NCBI GenBank assembly: GCA_964386005.1
Contig: CAYLSB010000019.1
Span: 1 to 64,000, forward strand
Direction of reading: 5' to 3'
Length of the DNA stretch: 64,000 nucleotides
Source: FEN-1350 sp964386005
GTDB taxonomy: Bacteria > Planctomycetota > Phycisphaerae > Sedimentisphaerales > Anaerohalosphaeraceae
The position numbers were made by a program, and so were the translations under genes. Shown here piece by piece: positions 52,598-61,071 of the stretch (its first letter is position 1; each line of letters starts with the position of its first letter). The notes beneath the pieces were generated by a model. It was not told where the DNA came from and made no database searches. It worked only from the letters and a program-made list of their open reading frames with translations.

Positions 52598-54015
52598 AGG
52601 CAAGAAGTCCATTGAAAGCGGAGTATGCGATCGGCGTATCGGGTCTTGGCACGGCGGCCGAGCCGTATCGTGGCGTCGTGATCTGTCGGCAAGGCGATCA
52701 TGTGGAAGTCGCGGTGCGACGGATGGCCGAACCCGGCGTCGGCTCGCTGTCGGAACTGGTTGCGGACTTGACAGACAAAGCGCAAGCCGCCGGCAAGACC
52801 AACGATCCGCAAGCGACCGTCGCCGGGGCGTATGTCGTTCCCGGATCTTCGCTGGCGCTGTATCGATTGGAAATTCCCGCGGTTAAGGGCGCTCATCTGG
52901 CATCCGTCATTCGGATGCAGATTGAGGCCAAGCTTCCCCTGGCATCCGATCAAATGCGACTGGCGTGGCGGGGGAACGGATCCGTAACGGGTAGCTCGCG
53001 AATCTGTACGGTTATCGCGGGCCGGGCCAGCCGTTACGACGATTATCTGGGAATGGCGCGGAAAGCCGGCTTGAATCGTGCGGTACCGGATTGGGAAGCG
53101 ATCGCCCGTGCCTGGGGTTTGCTGGGCGATGGCGACGGTCGGGATCTGTTGCTGGTCGTTCGCAAGGTCAATTCGCAGGTTCTGCTGGTTGAAAACGGGC
53201 GTTTAATCGACGCGGTGAGTCTGGATGTGGGAGGCGGCGACTTCGCGGCCGGAAAGGGCGGCGAGCGATTGGAGCTGTTTTCGCATGATCTGTGGAACAC
53301 GCTGGGGCGATTCGATTCAGCGGATAAGCCGGAAATTCGGATCATGACCCGGGAAAACGCCGCGGCGATCGAGGAATACCTGAAGCCGTACGGCATTACA
53401 GCGCGACCGGCGCAGGCGAACATCGCGGCGGTTGCCGGAGTCGCCGATGCCGGGGAAGATCCGCAGGAGTATCTGGAGGCGGTCGGGGGGGCGATCCTGG
53501 CATTGGAATCGCCGGATCAATTGCTGGATCTGCTGGCCCATCATCCGGACTTACGGCCGAAGAAAAAACGGATCGTTACCCTGTCCACGGCGGCGGCGCT
53601 GGCGGCGGTGGTTTTGGCGCTGATCGTCTTCCTGCTTGTGTCTCGCTATCTGGATCAATCCGCGGCGGAAAAACTGCAGAATGACACGATCGCGCAACTT
53701 GTGAAAGTACAGGACCTTCGAAAGGCGATCGTCGCGGAACGACCGGACATGCTGGACTTGCTCACCAAAATCAACGAATCGCTGCAGGAAGGGATGCTTC
53801 TGGAGAATTTCAGTTTTCAGAAGGGAAAACCGGTCAGCATCGCCAGTTCGGCGGCCAGTTACGACCAGTTGATCAAATTTCAGAAAACCTTCGAATCCAA
53901 ATCTGGAATTTCCAATGTCAAAGTCCTCGATCCGACGCTGGACGATCGGAGGGGGAGATACAATTTCAAGATGACGTTTGAGTACATGAACTTTAATAAG
54001 GCCGGCAAGCGATGA
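52594..54015 (+). CDS. GspL/PilM-PilN-like assembly platform protein
   Basis: 473 residues starting at TTG 52594, which overlaps the gspK stop by 4 bp (TTGA) and has ggag upstream. Residues 1-320 are an actin-like (PilM/GspL cytoplasmic) domain, with LDVGGGDFAAGKGGERLELF as the second phosphate-like loop. A transmembrane helix (IVTLSTAAALAAVVLALIVFLLV, about 327-350) leads to a periplasmic coiled and ferredoxin-like part (LLTKINESLQEGMLLENFSF ... VSIASSAASYDQLIKFQKTF), as in PilN. One gene thus covers both PilM and PilN roles, as GspL does. It links GspE to the outer parts. Confidence 0.8.
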   Translation: MKARSPLKAEYAIGVSGLGTAAEPYRGVVICRQGDHVEVAVRRMAEPGVGSLSELVADLTDKAQAAGKTNDPQATVAGAYVVPGSSLALYRLEIPAVKGAHLASVIRMQIEAKLPLASDQMRLAWRGNGSVTGSSRICTVIAGRASRYDDYLGMARKAGLNRAVPDWEAIARAWGLLGDGDGRDLLLVVRKVNSQVLLVENGRLIDAVSLDVGGGDFAAGKGGERLELFSHDLWNTLGRFDSADKPEIRIMTRENAAAIEEYLKPYGITARPAQANIAAVAGVADAGEDPQEYLEAVGGAILALESPDQLLDLLAHHPDLRPKKKRIVTLSTAAALAAVVLALIVFLLVSRYLDQSAAEKLQNDTIAQLVKVQDLRKAIVAERPDMLDLLTKINESLQEGMLLENFSFQKGKPVSIASSAASYDQLIKFQKTFESKSGISNVKVLDPTLDDRRGRYNFKMTFEYMNFNKAGKR

Positions 54016-54545
54016 TGAAAGCGATGAATGAACGAGATCTTCGGGCGATCAAGATCGGGGCCGTGGGCGCGGTGGCGATCGTGGCCTATCTGCTGGCCGG
54101 TCCCTGGCTGAACCGATGGCAGATCGTCCGGGCCGAGAAGGAATTGGCGTTGCAGAAGTTGAACCGCGTGGCGGTCGATAGCGCCGGCGCTCTTCCGGCG
54201 GAACAGTTGAAGCTGATCTCGGCGGTACCCAAACTGGAAATGCCCGCGGATGAGAAAACACAGGGCGACCGATTTCGCGAGACGTTCAATCAGCAATTGC
54301 AGAAGGCCGGGATCAAACCCAAGAGCATGCAGTACCTGGCCGCCAAGAAACAGGCGTTGGGCGGGTATCGGACCCTGCGGCTCCAATGCCGGGCGCGGTG
54401 CGAGACCAACCAGGTTCTGACCCTTCTGGAGTCGCTCAACGAAAATCCGTATTTTGTGGGCGTCGAGGGACTGGAAATGAAACCCGACGCCCGTAACCGA
54501 AATGAAGTGGATCTGACCCTTACGGTATCGACGTTTTCCAAGTGA
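54012..54545 (+). CDS. GspM/PilO-like protein
   Basis: 177 residues starting with ATG 54012, overlapping the previous stop by 4 bp (ATGA). One N-terminal helix (IGAVGAVAIVAYLLAGPWL) is followed by a coiled coil (IVRAEKELALQKLNRVAVD) and a small alpha/beta periplasmic domain with YRTLRLQCRARCETNQVLTLLESLNE. This is the PilO/GspM layout. It pairs with the GspL-like protein in the inner-membrane platform. Confidence 0.75.
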   Translation: MMKAMNERDLRAIKIGAVGAVAIVAYLLAGPWLNRWQIVRAEKELALQKLNRVAVDSAGALPAEQLKLISAVPKLEMPADEKTQGDRFRETFNQQLQKAGIKPKSMQYLAAKKQALGGYRTLRLQCRARCETNQVLTLLESLNENPYFVGVEGLEMKPDARNRNEVDLTLTVSTFSK

Positions 54546-54554
54546 GGTGACGGT

Positions 54555-55298
54555 ATGAAAGAGATGATGATGAGTTGGGTACAAAAGATTCCGGCCGGGG
54601 GGCTGGGGCGTTTGCTGTGGATCGCCGCGGCCGTGTTGGTGCTGGCGACGGGGGGCAAGGCGATGCACTATGCGGCGACGACATGGTCGCTTCCGACGAA
54701 GATCGAAGAGACGGTCAAGAAAAACCAGTTGGATGACGAGACTGTGAAAAAGCTGTTGTCCCAGGGCAAAGAAAAAGTCCAGGGACTGCGGAAAAAAAGT
54801 TTGTTCGCGCCCGCGGCGGCCAAACCCAATCCGCCGGTGTGCGTGGGCATTTTCGGACCGATGGCCATCATCGGCGACCGGGGGTATCTTGTGGGCGAAA
54901 GCGTCAATGGCGCCAAGATACTTCGGATTAATCCGGCCGATGTGGTCATCGAATGGGAAGGCAAGGAGATGACGCTGATTCCGTTTTCGGTGGAGAATGC
55001 CTCGCAGCAACAGGGATCCCGGGATCAGAATCGGAATCAGCCGCCGCAGGGACCCGGACAGCCCCAACCGGTATCGGCGCCAACGGTTCGCGTGGAAGGC
55101 GGAGAAGGACGTCCCTCGTTTGGCGGGCCGCCCACGGAACGGATGCGATTTGAACCGACGCCGGAGATGCGCCAGCGGATGGAAGAGATGCGAGGCCGAT
55201 TTGAGAATGCCACACCCGAAGAACGGGAGCGGATGCGACAGGAATTTCGACAGAACCGCGGCGATATGGGAATGGGGCCGGGGATGAGGGGCGGATAA
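54555..55298 (+). CDS. GspC/PilP-like protein with Pro/Gly/Arg tail
   Basis: 247 residues. An N-terminal helix (GLGRLLWIAAAVLVLATGG) is followed by a linker (KVQGLRKKSLFAPAAAK). A small beta domain with VGIFGPMAIIGDRGYLVGESV, GAKILRINPADVVIEWEGKEM follows, which matches the homology region of GspC and PilP that touches the secretin N-domains. Residues about 155-247 are disordered, rich in Pro, Gln, Gly and Arg, with an EERERMRQEFRQ helix. It sits between the platform and the secretin gene, as such a connector should. Confidence 0.65.
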   Translation: MKEMMMSWVQKIPAGGLGRLLWIAAAVLVLATGGKAMHYAATTWSLPTKIEETVKKNQLDDETVKKLLSQGKEKVQGLRKKSLFAPAAAKPNPPVCVGIFGPMAIIGDRGYLVGESVNGAKILRINPADVVIEWEGKEMTLIPFSVENASQQQGSRDQNRNQPPQGPGQPQPVSAPTVRVEGGEGRPSFGGPPTERMRFEPTPEMRQRMEEMRGRFENATPEERERMRQEFRQNRGDMGMGPGMRGG

Positions 55299-55443
55299 TC
55301 GGGTGCGCCATTTTCGACGTTCATTTTCCATCCGAACAGCGACAAAAGAGAGATCTGGATCAATTAAAACTTGATATCAGGCAGACGGGATATAACGAAA
55401 GACGGACAATGCTGCAACGATTTTTGTCATAGGAGATACGAAG

Positions 55444-58400
55444 TTGAAACCGGTATATACGATTTTTATTCTGGTCGGGATAGGATTAATGATCACGGGG
55501 TATGCGGTGATGTCGCAGGAATCGGCGGCGCCGGCAAAACCGGCAAACTCGTCGGCGCCCTCGGCGGCGCAAGCGGGCGAAGGATCCGCGAAGAATTCCC
55601 CCGAAACCGTCGAAGATCCGAATGCGACGCCCGCGGAATCCGAACCGGCTCCGGACGGACAAACCGATCCCAATGCCCCGGCCGCTCTGGGCGAAGACAA
55701 GCCCTGGTCGCTGGACGAGATCACTCAGGCCCCGACCACGCCCTTGTCGGATGCCGACAAGATGGAATCGGTGAACCTCAACAACGTCGAGATGCGAGTC
55801 ATCCTGCAGAAGATCGGCGAATGGACCGGCAAAGCCATCATTCCCAGCAATGACGAGGTGATGCGACAACGGATCACAATCTACGCCAGTAAGGAGTTGC
55901 CGCGAACCTCGGCGCTGTCGCTGGTGTATGCGGCGCTGCGATCGCGCGGGATCATCGCGGAGCATTACGACGACAAGATCATTCTCAAACCCATCGCCCA
56001 GGCCCGGCAGGGATATATTCCGACGGTGTCCGCGTCGGAGCCGCTGGTGAAATTTTCCGACAAGACGCAAATCGTCGAAAAATTCTTCCGGCTTCAGAGC
56101 TACAGTCCTTCGCGCCTGGTGGAGGTCATCAGTCCGCTGGTCGCCGACTACGGACATATTACCGCGCTGGAAAACACGCGGGATATCGTCGTGATCGACA
56201 CCGTGGAAAACCTGATCCGGATCGAGCAGATCATCAAGCAGCTCGACGTTCCCGAATCGGAAAAGGTGGTCGAGCAGATCTTTGAAATCAAGAATACCGA
56301 TCCGACGGAAATCGTACAGGTCCTGGAATTGATCCTGACGGACCTGCGGGGCAGCAGTCGAAGCCGGACCGGCCAGGGGAGAAGCGGTCAACCCCAGACA
56401 TCCGAGGCGTCCCGGCCTACGTCGGGTCAGCGTTCGGGTTCCGGCGGCAGCGCCAATCCGGCGCCCACGATCACGATTCCTTCGGACACGGTGCCGATCA
56501 AACTGATCGCCATGCCCAAGCAGAACTGGATCATTGTCCGAGGGACCAATGAAGACGTGGATCTGATTTCCGCCTGGATACAAAAGCTGGATATTCCGGA
56601 AAGCGTTCCGACCGGGCAGTCGGTGGTTCCCGTGCGGTATGTGGATGCGCGGGAGGTGGCCAACACGGTCCAGAACGCCCTGCGGGATATGCCGGGCGAG
56701 TTACGGGCCAACATTGTCATCCAGGCGCTGAGCCAGTCCAAACAGGTGGTGGTCTTCGGCAGCGAGGAAAACCGCAAGATGGTCGAACGACTGATCGCCG
56801 AGGTGGATTTGCCGGGAGCGAATATCTATTCCCAAAGAACCTTTACGCTCAAACATGCCGATCCGGATCAGATCAAGACCAATATCGATTCGCTGTTCGA
56901 CGCGCAATCGAGCACCGGAAGCCGGAGCAGTTTCAGCAGTTTCGGCTACAGCGGGTACGGCACCAGCCGAACCACCCAGCCGGGAGATGTGGTCAAGACG
57001 ATCGCCTATCCGACGCTCAAGCAGGTAACGGTGATCGCCACGGAAGAAAACCTGCATCGGATCGCCGACCTGATCGAAAAACAATGGGATGTCCCGCTGG
57101 ATATCGAGAAAGATCAGTATCGGATTCTTACGTTACGCAATTCCGATCCGGTACAGATGTCGGAGCTGTTGTCGAAGCTTTTCAGCGCCGAAAGCGAGAG
57201 CAGCAGTTCGAGCAACCTGGTCCGTATGATTTTCGGCGGCAGCACCCAGCAGGACGAAAAGAAGAAGATCGTCGGATCGCTGTACGGTATGTTGACCTTT
57301 GAGCCGATTCCCGATACCAAGAAGATCATCATGATCAGCAAGATTCCCGAAGCGTACGATGTGATCGAGCGGCTGGTCATGGATCTGGACAGCGAAGAGA
57401 AGGCCGAGGTGCCCCATGTGGTGGTTCTGAAATATGCCGACGCCGAGGACCTGTGCGAACAGCTTAACGGAATGCTCAACGAGGCGGGAACGACCTCGAC
57501 GATCCGACGGCACAGTCGCGGCCTGAGTTCACAAGCCACGACGTCGCAGGGGACCAGCAGCAGCATTTCTTCCGGGCAGGAAACCAGCACGGAGATGATC
57601 ACGCCGTGGTGGAATCGGGCGCGAACGACTACGACCGATCAGATGCCGACCAGCAACCTGATCGGCCAGGTCCGATTTGTGCCGGTCCAGCGGAGCAAGG
57701 CGATTATGATTTTGTCGCCTCCGGAATATCTGGAAGATCTCAAACAATTGATCACCGAGCTGGATCAGCCCGGCAAGCAGGTGCTGGTGAAGGTGGTGAT
57801 CATGGAGGTCAACCTTTCCAAGGCGACCTCGATCGGGGTCCAACTGGCGTCGGATTCGACGGCATTCGGGACGTTGGGCGTCAATGCGATCCGAACTCTG
57901 ACCACCTTGGCGAGCGGGGGCACCGGCGGGGATTATTCGTTGACCGGAACGCTTCCGGATGTGACGGCCGCTACGGGTTCCTCGCAGGGATTCGGAACCG
58001 CGACCAGCGCCGATATCAACGTCCTGGTTGACCTGCTGGTCAAACACGCCAACGGTCGTGTCTTGAATCAGCCGTCTCTGTGGACCAAGGACAATCAGGA
58101 AGCCACGTTCATGAAGGGTCAGAAAATCGCTTTCGTGACGGGAAGCACGACTCAAAATACCGGGCAGACCCAGCAAACGGTCGATTACGATACGGTGGGT
58201 GTAACGCTTACCGTGAAACCCAATATCACGCCGGAGAAGGCCGTGGATATGATCATGTACCTGAACGTATCCCAGCTTGAACTGGAAACCGTCAATGGAC
58301 AACGGTCCCGGAAAAATCTGGACACCACCACGCACATGATCGTGAAAGACGGTCAATCCATTATGCTGAGCGGGATTTTGTACCAGAACAACGAAGAAGT

Positions 58401-58710
58401 GAATCAGAAAGTCCCGCTGCTGGGGGATATTCCTCTTGTCGGGGAACTCTTTAAACACAAGAGGACGGAAGTCACCAACAACGAGTTGCTGGTATTCATC
58501 ACTCCGTATGTGATCGACGAGCAACGACTCGACACGATTCCGCAGGATACAGGCCCCGATCCTCTGGAACAATCCCGCGGAAAGCTTAAGACCACGCTGG
58601 AGATTCTCAGCGAGGCGCTCGACGAGGCGCTTGGCAAGCCGTATGAGCCGGTGGACAAGAAATCGCCCGCCGATACGACCAAGCCCGCGGTGAAATCGGA
58701 AGGATTCTGA
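55444..58710 (+). CDS. gspD: Type II secretion secretin GspD with extended N-domain array
   Basis: 1088 residues from TTG 55444; aggag 9 bases upstream supports this rare start. An N-terminal hydrophobic segment (YTIFILVGIGLMITGYAVM) acts as signal, then a Ala/Pro-rich linker to about residue 105. N0 is about 107-185. N1-type modules follow at about 210-272, 275-385, 393-460, 460-550, 557-655 and 657-780, i.e. six. The secretin core runs about 781-1040 (VLVKVVIMEVNLSKATSIGVQL, VTLTVKPNITPEKAVDMIM, VPLLGDIPLVGELFKH, ELLVFITPYVIDEQ). Several modules contain Ser/Gly-rich inserts. It forms the outer-membrane channel. No pilotin gene adjoins. Confidence 0.93.
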   Translation: MKPVYTIFILVGIGLMITGYAVMSQESAAPAKPANSSAPSAAQAGEGSAKNSPETVEDPNATPAESEPAPDGQTDPNAPAALGEDKPWSLDEITQAPTTPLSDADKMESVNLNNVEMRVILQKIGEWTGKAIIPSNDEVMRQRITIYASKELPRTSALSLVYAALRSRGIIAEHYDDKIILKPIAQARQGYIPTVSASEPLVKFSDKTQIVEKFFRLQSYSPSRLVEVISPLVADYGHITALENTRDIVVIDTVENLIRIEQIIKQLDVPESEKVVEQIFEIKNTDPTEIVQVLELILTDLRGSSRSRTGQGRSGQPQTSEASRPTSGQRSGSGGSANPAPTITIPSDTVPIKLIAMPKQNWIIVRGTNEDVDLISAWIQKLDIPESVPTGQSVVPVRYVDAREVANTVQNALRDMPGELRANIVIQALSQSKQVVVFGSEENRKMVERLIAEVDLPGANIYSQRTFTLKHADPDQIKTNIDSLFDAQSSTGSRSSFSSFGYSGYGTSRTTQPGDVVKTIAYPTLKQVTVIATEENLHRIADLIEKQWDVPLDIEKDQYRILTLRNSDPVQMSELLSKLFSAESESSSSSNLVRMIFGGSTQQDEKKKIVGSLYGMLTFEPIPDTKKIIMISKIPEAYDVIERLVMDLDSEEKAEVPHVVVLKYADAEDLCEQLNGMLNEAGTTSTIRRHSRGLSSQATTSQGTSSSISSGQETSTEMITPWWNRARTTTTDQMPTSNLIGQVRFVPVQRSKAIMILSPPEYLEDLKQLITELDQPGKQVLVKVVIMEVNLSKATSIGVQLASDSTAFGTLGVNAIRTLTTLASGGTGGDYSLTGTLPDVTAATGSSQGFGTATSADINVLVDLLVKHANGRVLNQPSLWTKDNQEATFMKGQKIAFVTGSTTQNTGQTQQTVDYDTVGVTLTVKPNITPEKAVDMIMYLNVSQLELETVNGQRSRKNLDTTTHMIVKDGQSIMLSGILYQNNEEVNQKVPLLGDIPLVGELFKHKRTEVTNNELLVFITPYVIDEQRLDTIPQDTGPDPLEQSRGKLKTTLEILSEALDEALGKPYEPVDKKSPADTTKPAVKSEGF

Positions 58711-58768
58711 TCGAGGAAATCGTTGACGGAAAACGGCGAGGTAGATTCGTCTGAATGAATCATCGGCA

Positions 58769-58795
58769 CAGGGGTTGTCACGGAGACAACCCCGG
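58769..58795. repeat. Palindrome after gspD (ggggttgtc/gacaacccc)
   Basis: A 9-base perfect stem (58771-58779 and 58785-58793) with loop acgga, 60 bp after the gspD stop. It resembles the intergenic palindromes elsewhere in layout and may terminate the secretion operon, although no T run follows. Confidence 0.6.
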
Positions 58796-58831
58796 CCCTT
58801 GTATAGACCCAAGATATGGATGGGAGGTCGT

Positions 58832-60064
58832 ATGGAGACAACAAAACGAAGCAAGATCATCATGATGAGTTTTCCGATCTTGGTCGTGATCGGCAATGCA
58901 ATGGCTCAGGATTGGCCGCAATGGCGCGGAGCCAACCGCGACGGCAAGGTTACTGGATTTTCAGTTCCGCAAACCTGGCCGGCGGCGCTGACGCAGAAAT
59001 GGAAAATCACCGTGGGTGCCGGCGACGCCACCCCGGCTTTGGTCGGGGGCAAATTGTTTGTCTTTGCGCGACAGGGCGGCGAAGAAGTCGTCCTTTGTCT
59101 CCAAGCCGCCGACGGAAAAGAAATCTGGCGCGACACGTACGAGACACCGGCCATACCGGGAGGTCCTGCCGCCTCCCATCCCGGGCCTCGAAGCTCGCCG
59201 ACGGTTGCCGAAGGCAAAGTCGTTACGCTCGGGCTCAATGGAGTCGTATCCTGCCTCGACGCCGCCACCGGAAAGATGTTATGGCGCAAGGATGAATATC
59301 CCAAGACGGTGCCTCAGTTTTTCACGGCGACATCGCCGCTGGTCGTCGATGGAATGGTGATCACGCAACTGGGGACCAAGGGCAACGGCGCGATCATGGC
59401 GTTTGACATCGCCAATGGAAATGTCAAATGGAAGTGGGATGGCGAAGGACCGGAGTACGCATCCCCGGCGCTGCTCACAGCCGACGGCGTCAAACAGGTC
59501 GTTACGATGACGGAAAAAAGCGTGGTGGGCGTCGCCGCGGCCGATGGCAAGTTGCTCTGGCAGGTCGCCTTTGCGCCTGAAGGCAGAAGTGCTTCGAACA
59601 ACGCTACGCCGATTATTGACGGATCGATTGTGTATTTCACCGGCAATGCCCGCGCGACCAAGGCCGTTAAAATCGAAAAAACAGCCGATGGTTTCGCCGC
59701 CCGGGAACTCTGGACCAACGACCAGAATCGCGGCCATTTCAGCACGCCGGTTCTCAAGAATGGCATGCTCTATGGCCTGAATGACCGCGGAAATTTCTTC
59801 TGCATCGATGCCAACACCGGCCAGACCGCCTGGACCGATGCCGCAAATATGGACCGTTTCGGTGCGATTCTCGACGCCGGATCGGTTTTGGCGGCACTGC
59901 CGAGCAAGTCCGAGATGTACATATTCAAACCGGATCCCAGACAGTATTCCCAGGTGGCCAAGTATAAAGTCGCTGATACGGGAACCTTCGCTCACCCGAT
60001 TCTTTCCGGTAAGAACATCTATATCAAGGATACCGAATCGCTGTCATTATGGACGGTGGAGTAA
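58832..60064 (+). CDS. Exported PQQ-like beta-propeller repeat protein
   Basis: 410 residues from ATG 58832 (METTKRSKIIMMSFPILVVIGNAMAQ), a signal peptide; ATG 58816 would add five residues. The start of the mature chain DWPQWRGANRDG is a well-known planctomycete phrase. Seven or so propeller blades follow, marked by A-x-D-G-K/T-G...W (LQAADGKEIWRD, LDAATGKMLWRK, FDIANGNVKWKW, VAAADGKLLWQV, IDANTGQTAWTD). No dehydrogenase catalytic Asp/Ca site was recognised, so a binding or scaffold role is more likely than an alcohol dehydrogenase. Confidence 0.88.
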   Translation: METTKRSKIIMMSFPILVVIGNAMAQDWPQWRGANRDGKVTGFSVPQTWPAALTQKWKITVGAGDATPALVGGKLFVFARQGGEEVVLCLQAADGKEIWRDTYETPAIPGGPAASHPGPRSSPTVAEGKVVTLGLNGVVSCLDAATGKMLWRKDEYPKTVPQFFTATSPLVVDGMVITQLGTKGNGAIMAFDIANGNVKWKWDGEGPEYASPALLTADGVKQVVTMTEKSVVGVAAADGKLLWQVAFAPEGRSASNNATPIIDGSIVYFTGNARATKAVKIEKTADGFAARELWTNDQNRGHFSTPVLKNGMLYGLNDRGNFFCIDANTGQTAWTDAANMDRFGAILDAGSVLAALPSKSEMYIFKPDPRQYSQVAKYKVADTGTFAHPILSGKNIYIKDTESLSLWTVE

Positions 60065-60103
60065 TTTGACATCCCTGCCCCATTCTAATTGTAAATCCTA
60101 TCG

Positions 60104-60137
60104 AAGGCGATCTTTCTTCCGGGAAGGTCGCCTTTTT
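60104..60137 (+). terminator. Rho-independent terminator
   Basis: aaggcga (60104-60110) pairs with tcgcctt (60128-60134), with an inner cttcc/ggaag stem, followed by five T. It lies 40 bp after the propeller-protein stop. Confidence 0.7.
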
Positions 60138-60257
60138 CGTCGTTTCAGCCAAAAAATCAAGGAAGGACAGATTTTTTTTTTGCATTTGGCCTGAATCCGG
60201 GGATAATGCTATGTTTGAAATTTGAGGGGATTAACAAGAGAATAATAGGGAGTATCA

Positions 60258-60992
60258 ATGGGACCGGTACTGCGTGGTTTGACCCGTTTGCAACAGGTGG
60301 AAAACCGGCTTCGCGCGGCCAGGGCCAAGTTGGCCCGTTGTCGTCGAAGGGTACAGAAGCAGGACAACGAACTCCGGGCCTTGCAGAACGATTTGGAAGC
60401 CAAACGGGAGGAGATCCGGTTAACCCGGATGCAATCGGACCGACTGGAGCTGGACCTCCGGAGCCGTGAAGAACATGTTACCAAGATGCGCGCCGCGCTG
60501 AATATGGCCAAGAGTAACAAGGAATACTCCGCGATTCTCACCGAACTGAACACCTCCAAAGCCGACAATTCCAAAATTGAAAACCAGGTACTGGAACTTT
60601 TGAAGGTAATCGAAGCCGACGAGGGTCAATGCCGCGAGATTCAAAAACAGATCGACGAACAGCAGGCCCGCCTGGGAGATATTCGAAAGGAATCCGACAC
60701 TCAGGCCGTACAGTACGAAGCCGAGATTGCCAAAGTGGAGGTGGAGTGGAAGCAGGCCTCCAGGGAACTTCCACCTGAGGCGCTGGCGATCTTCAGTCGT
60801 ATCGCGGACACCTATGACGGCGAGGCGACGGCGTTCGTGGAGCAGGCCGACGGACGGATGGAAACCTACAGTTGCGGGGGTTGTTTCATGGGCCTGACCA
60901 ACGAAAGCGTTAACCAGCTCATGACCCGAGACGAAATCATCCGATGCGGGAACTGTTCGCGGATTCTGGTGCTTAAGGAAAGCGGGGACTAA
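60258..60992 (+). CDS. Coiled-coil protein with C-terminal zinc ribbon
   Basis: 244 residues. Residues 5-165 form a long coiled coil (RLQQVENRLRAARAKLARCRR ... QIDEQQARLGDIRKES), and the C-terminus has two Cys pairs, CGGC and CGNC, 34 or so residues apart. This is the CT398/DUF164 zinc-ribbon layout (phrase MAKSNKEYSAILTELN is typical). Family members are conserved, with suggested roles in nucleic-acid binding or membrane/flagellar assembly, not settled. A gggag ribosome site precedes the ATG. It is 79 bp ahead of the RNase H-PurN gene. Confidence 0.85.
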   Translation: MGPVLRGLTRLQQVENRLRAARAKLARCRRRVQKQDNELRALQNDLEAKREEIRLTRMQSDRLELDLRSREEHVTKMRAALNMAKSNKEYSAILTELNTSKADNSKIENQVLELLKVIEADEGQCREIQKQIDEQQARLGDIRKESDTQAVQYEAEIAKVEVEWKQASRELPPEALAIFSRIADTYDGEATAFVEQADGRMETYSCGGCFMGLTNESVNQLMTRDEIIRCGNCSRILVLKESGD

Positions 60993-61071
60993 AGGCCGAC
61001 TCATGGATCCCACGTCAATCCGCTGACCGGGCGGATGGAATATCGCCGTCCATAAGACGCAGGAGACAACC

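Noticed and set aside
58832..60064. PQQ-dependent alcohol dehydrogenase
   Set aside because: Propeller repeats are present but the catalytic and metal-binding residues and the usual length of about 600 are not.
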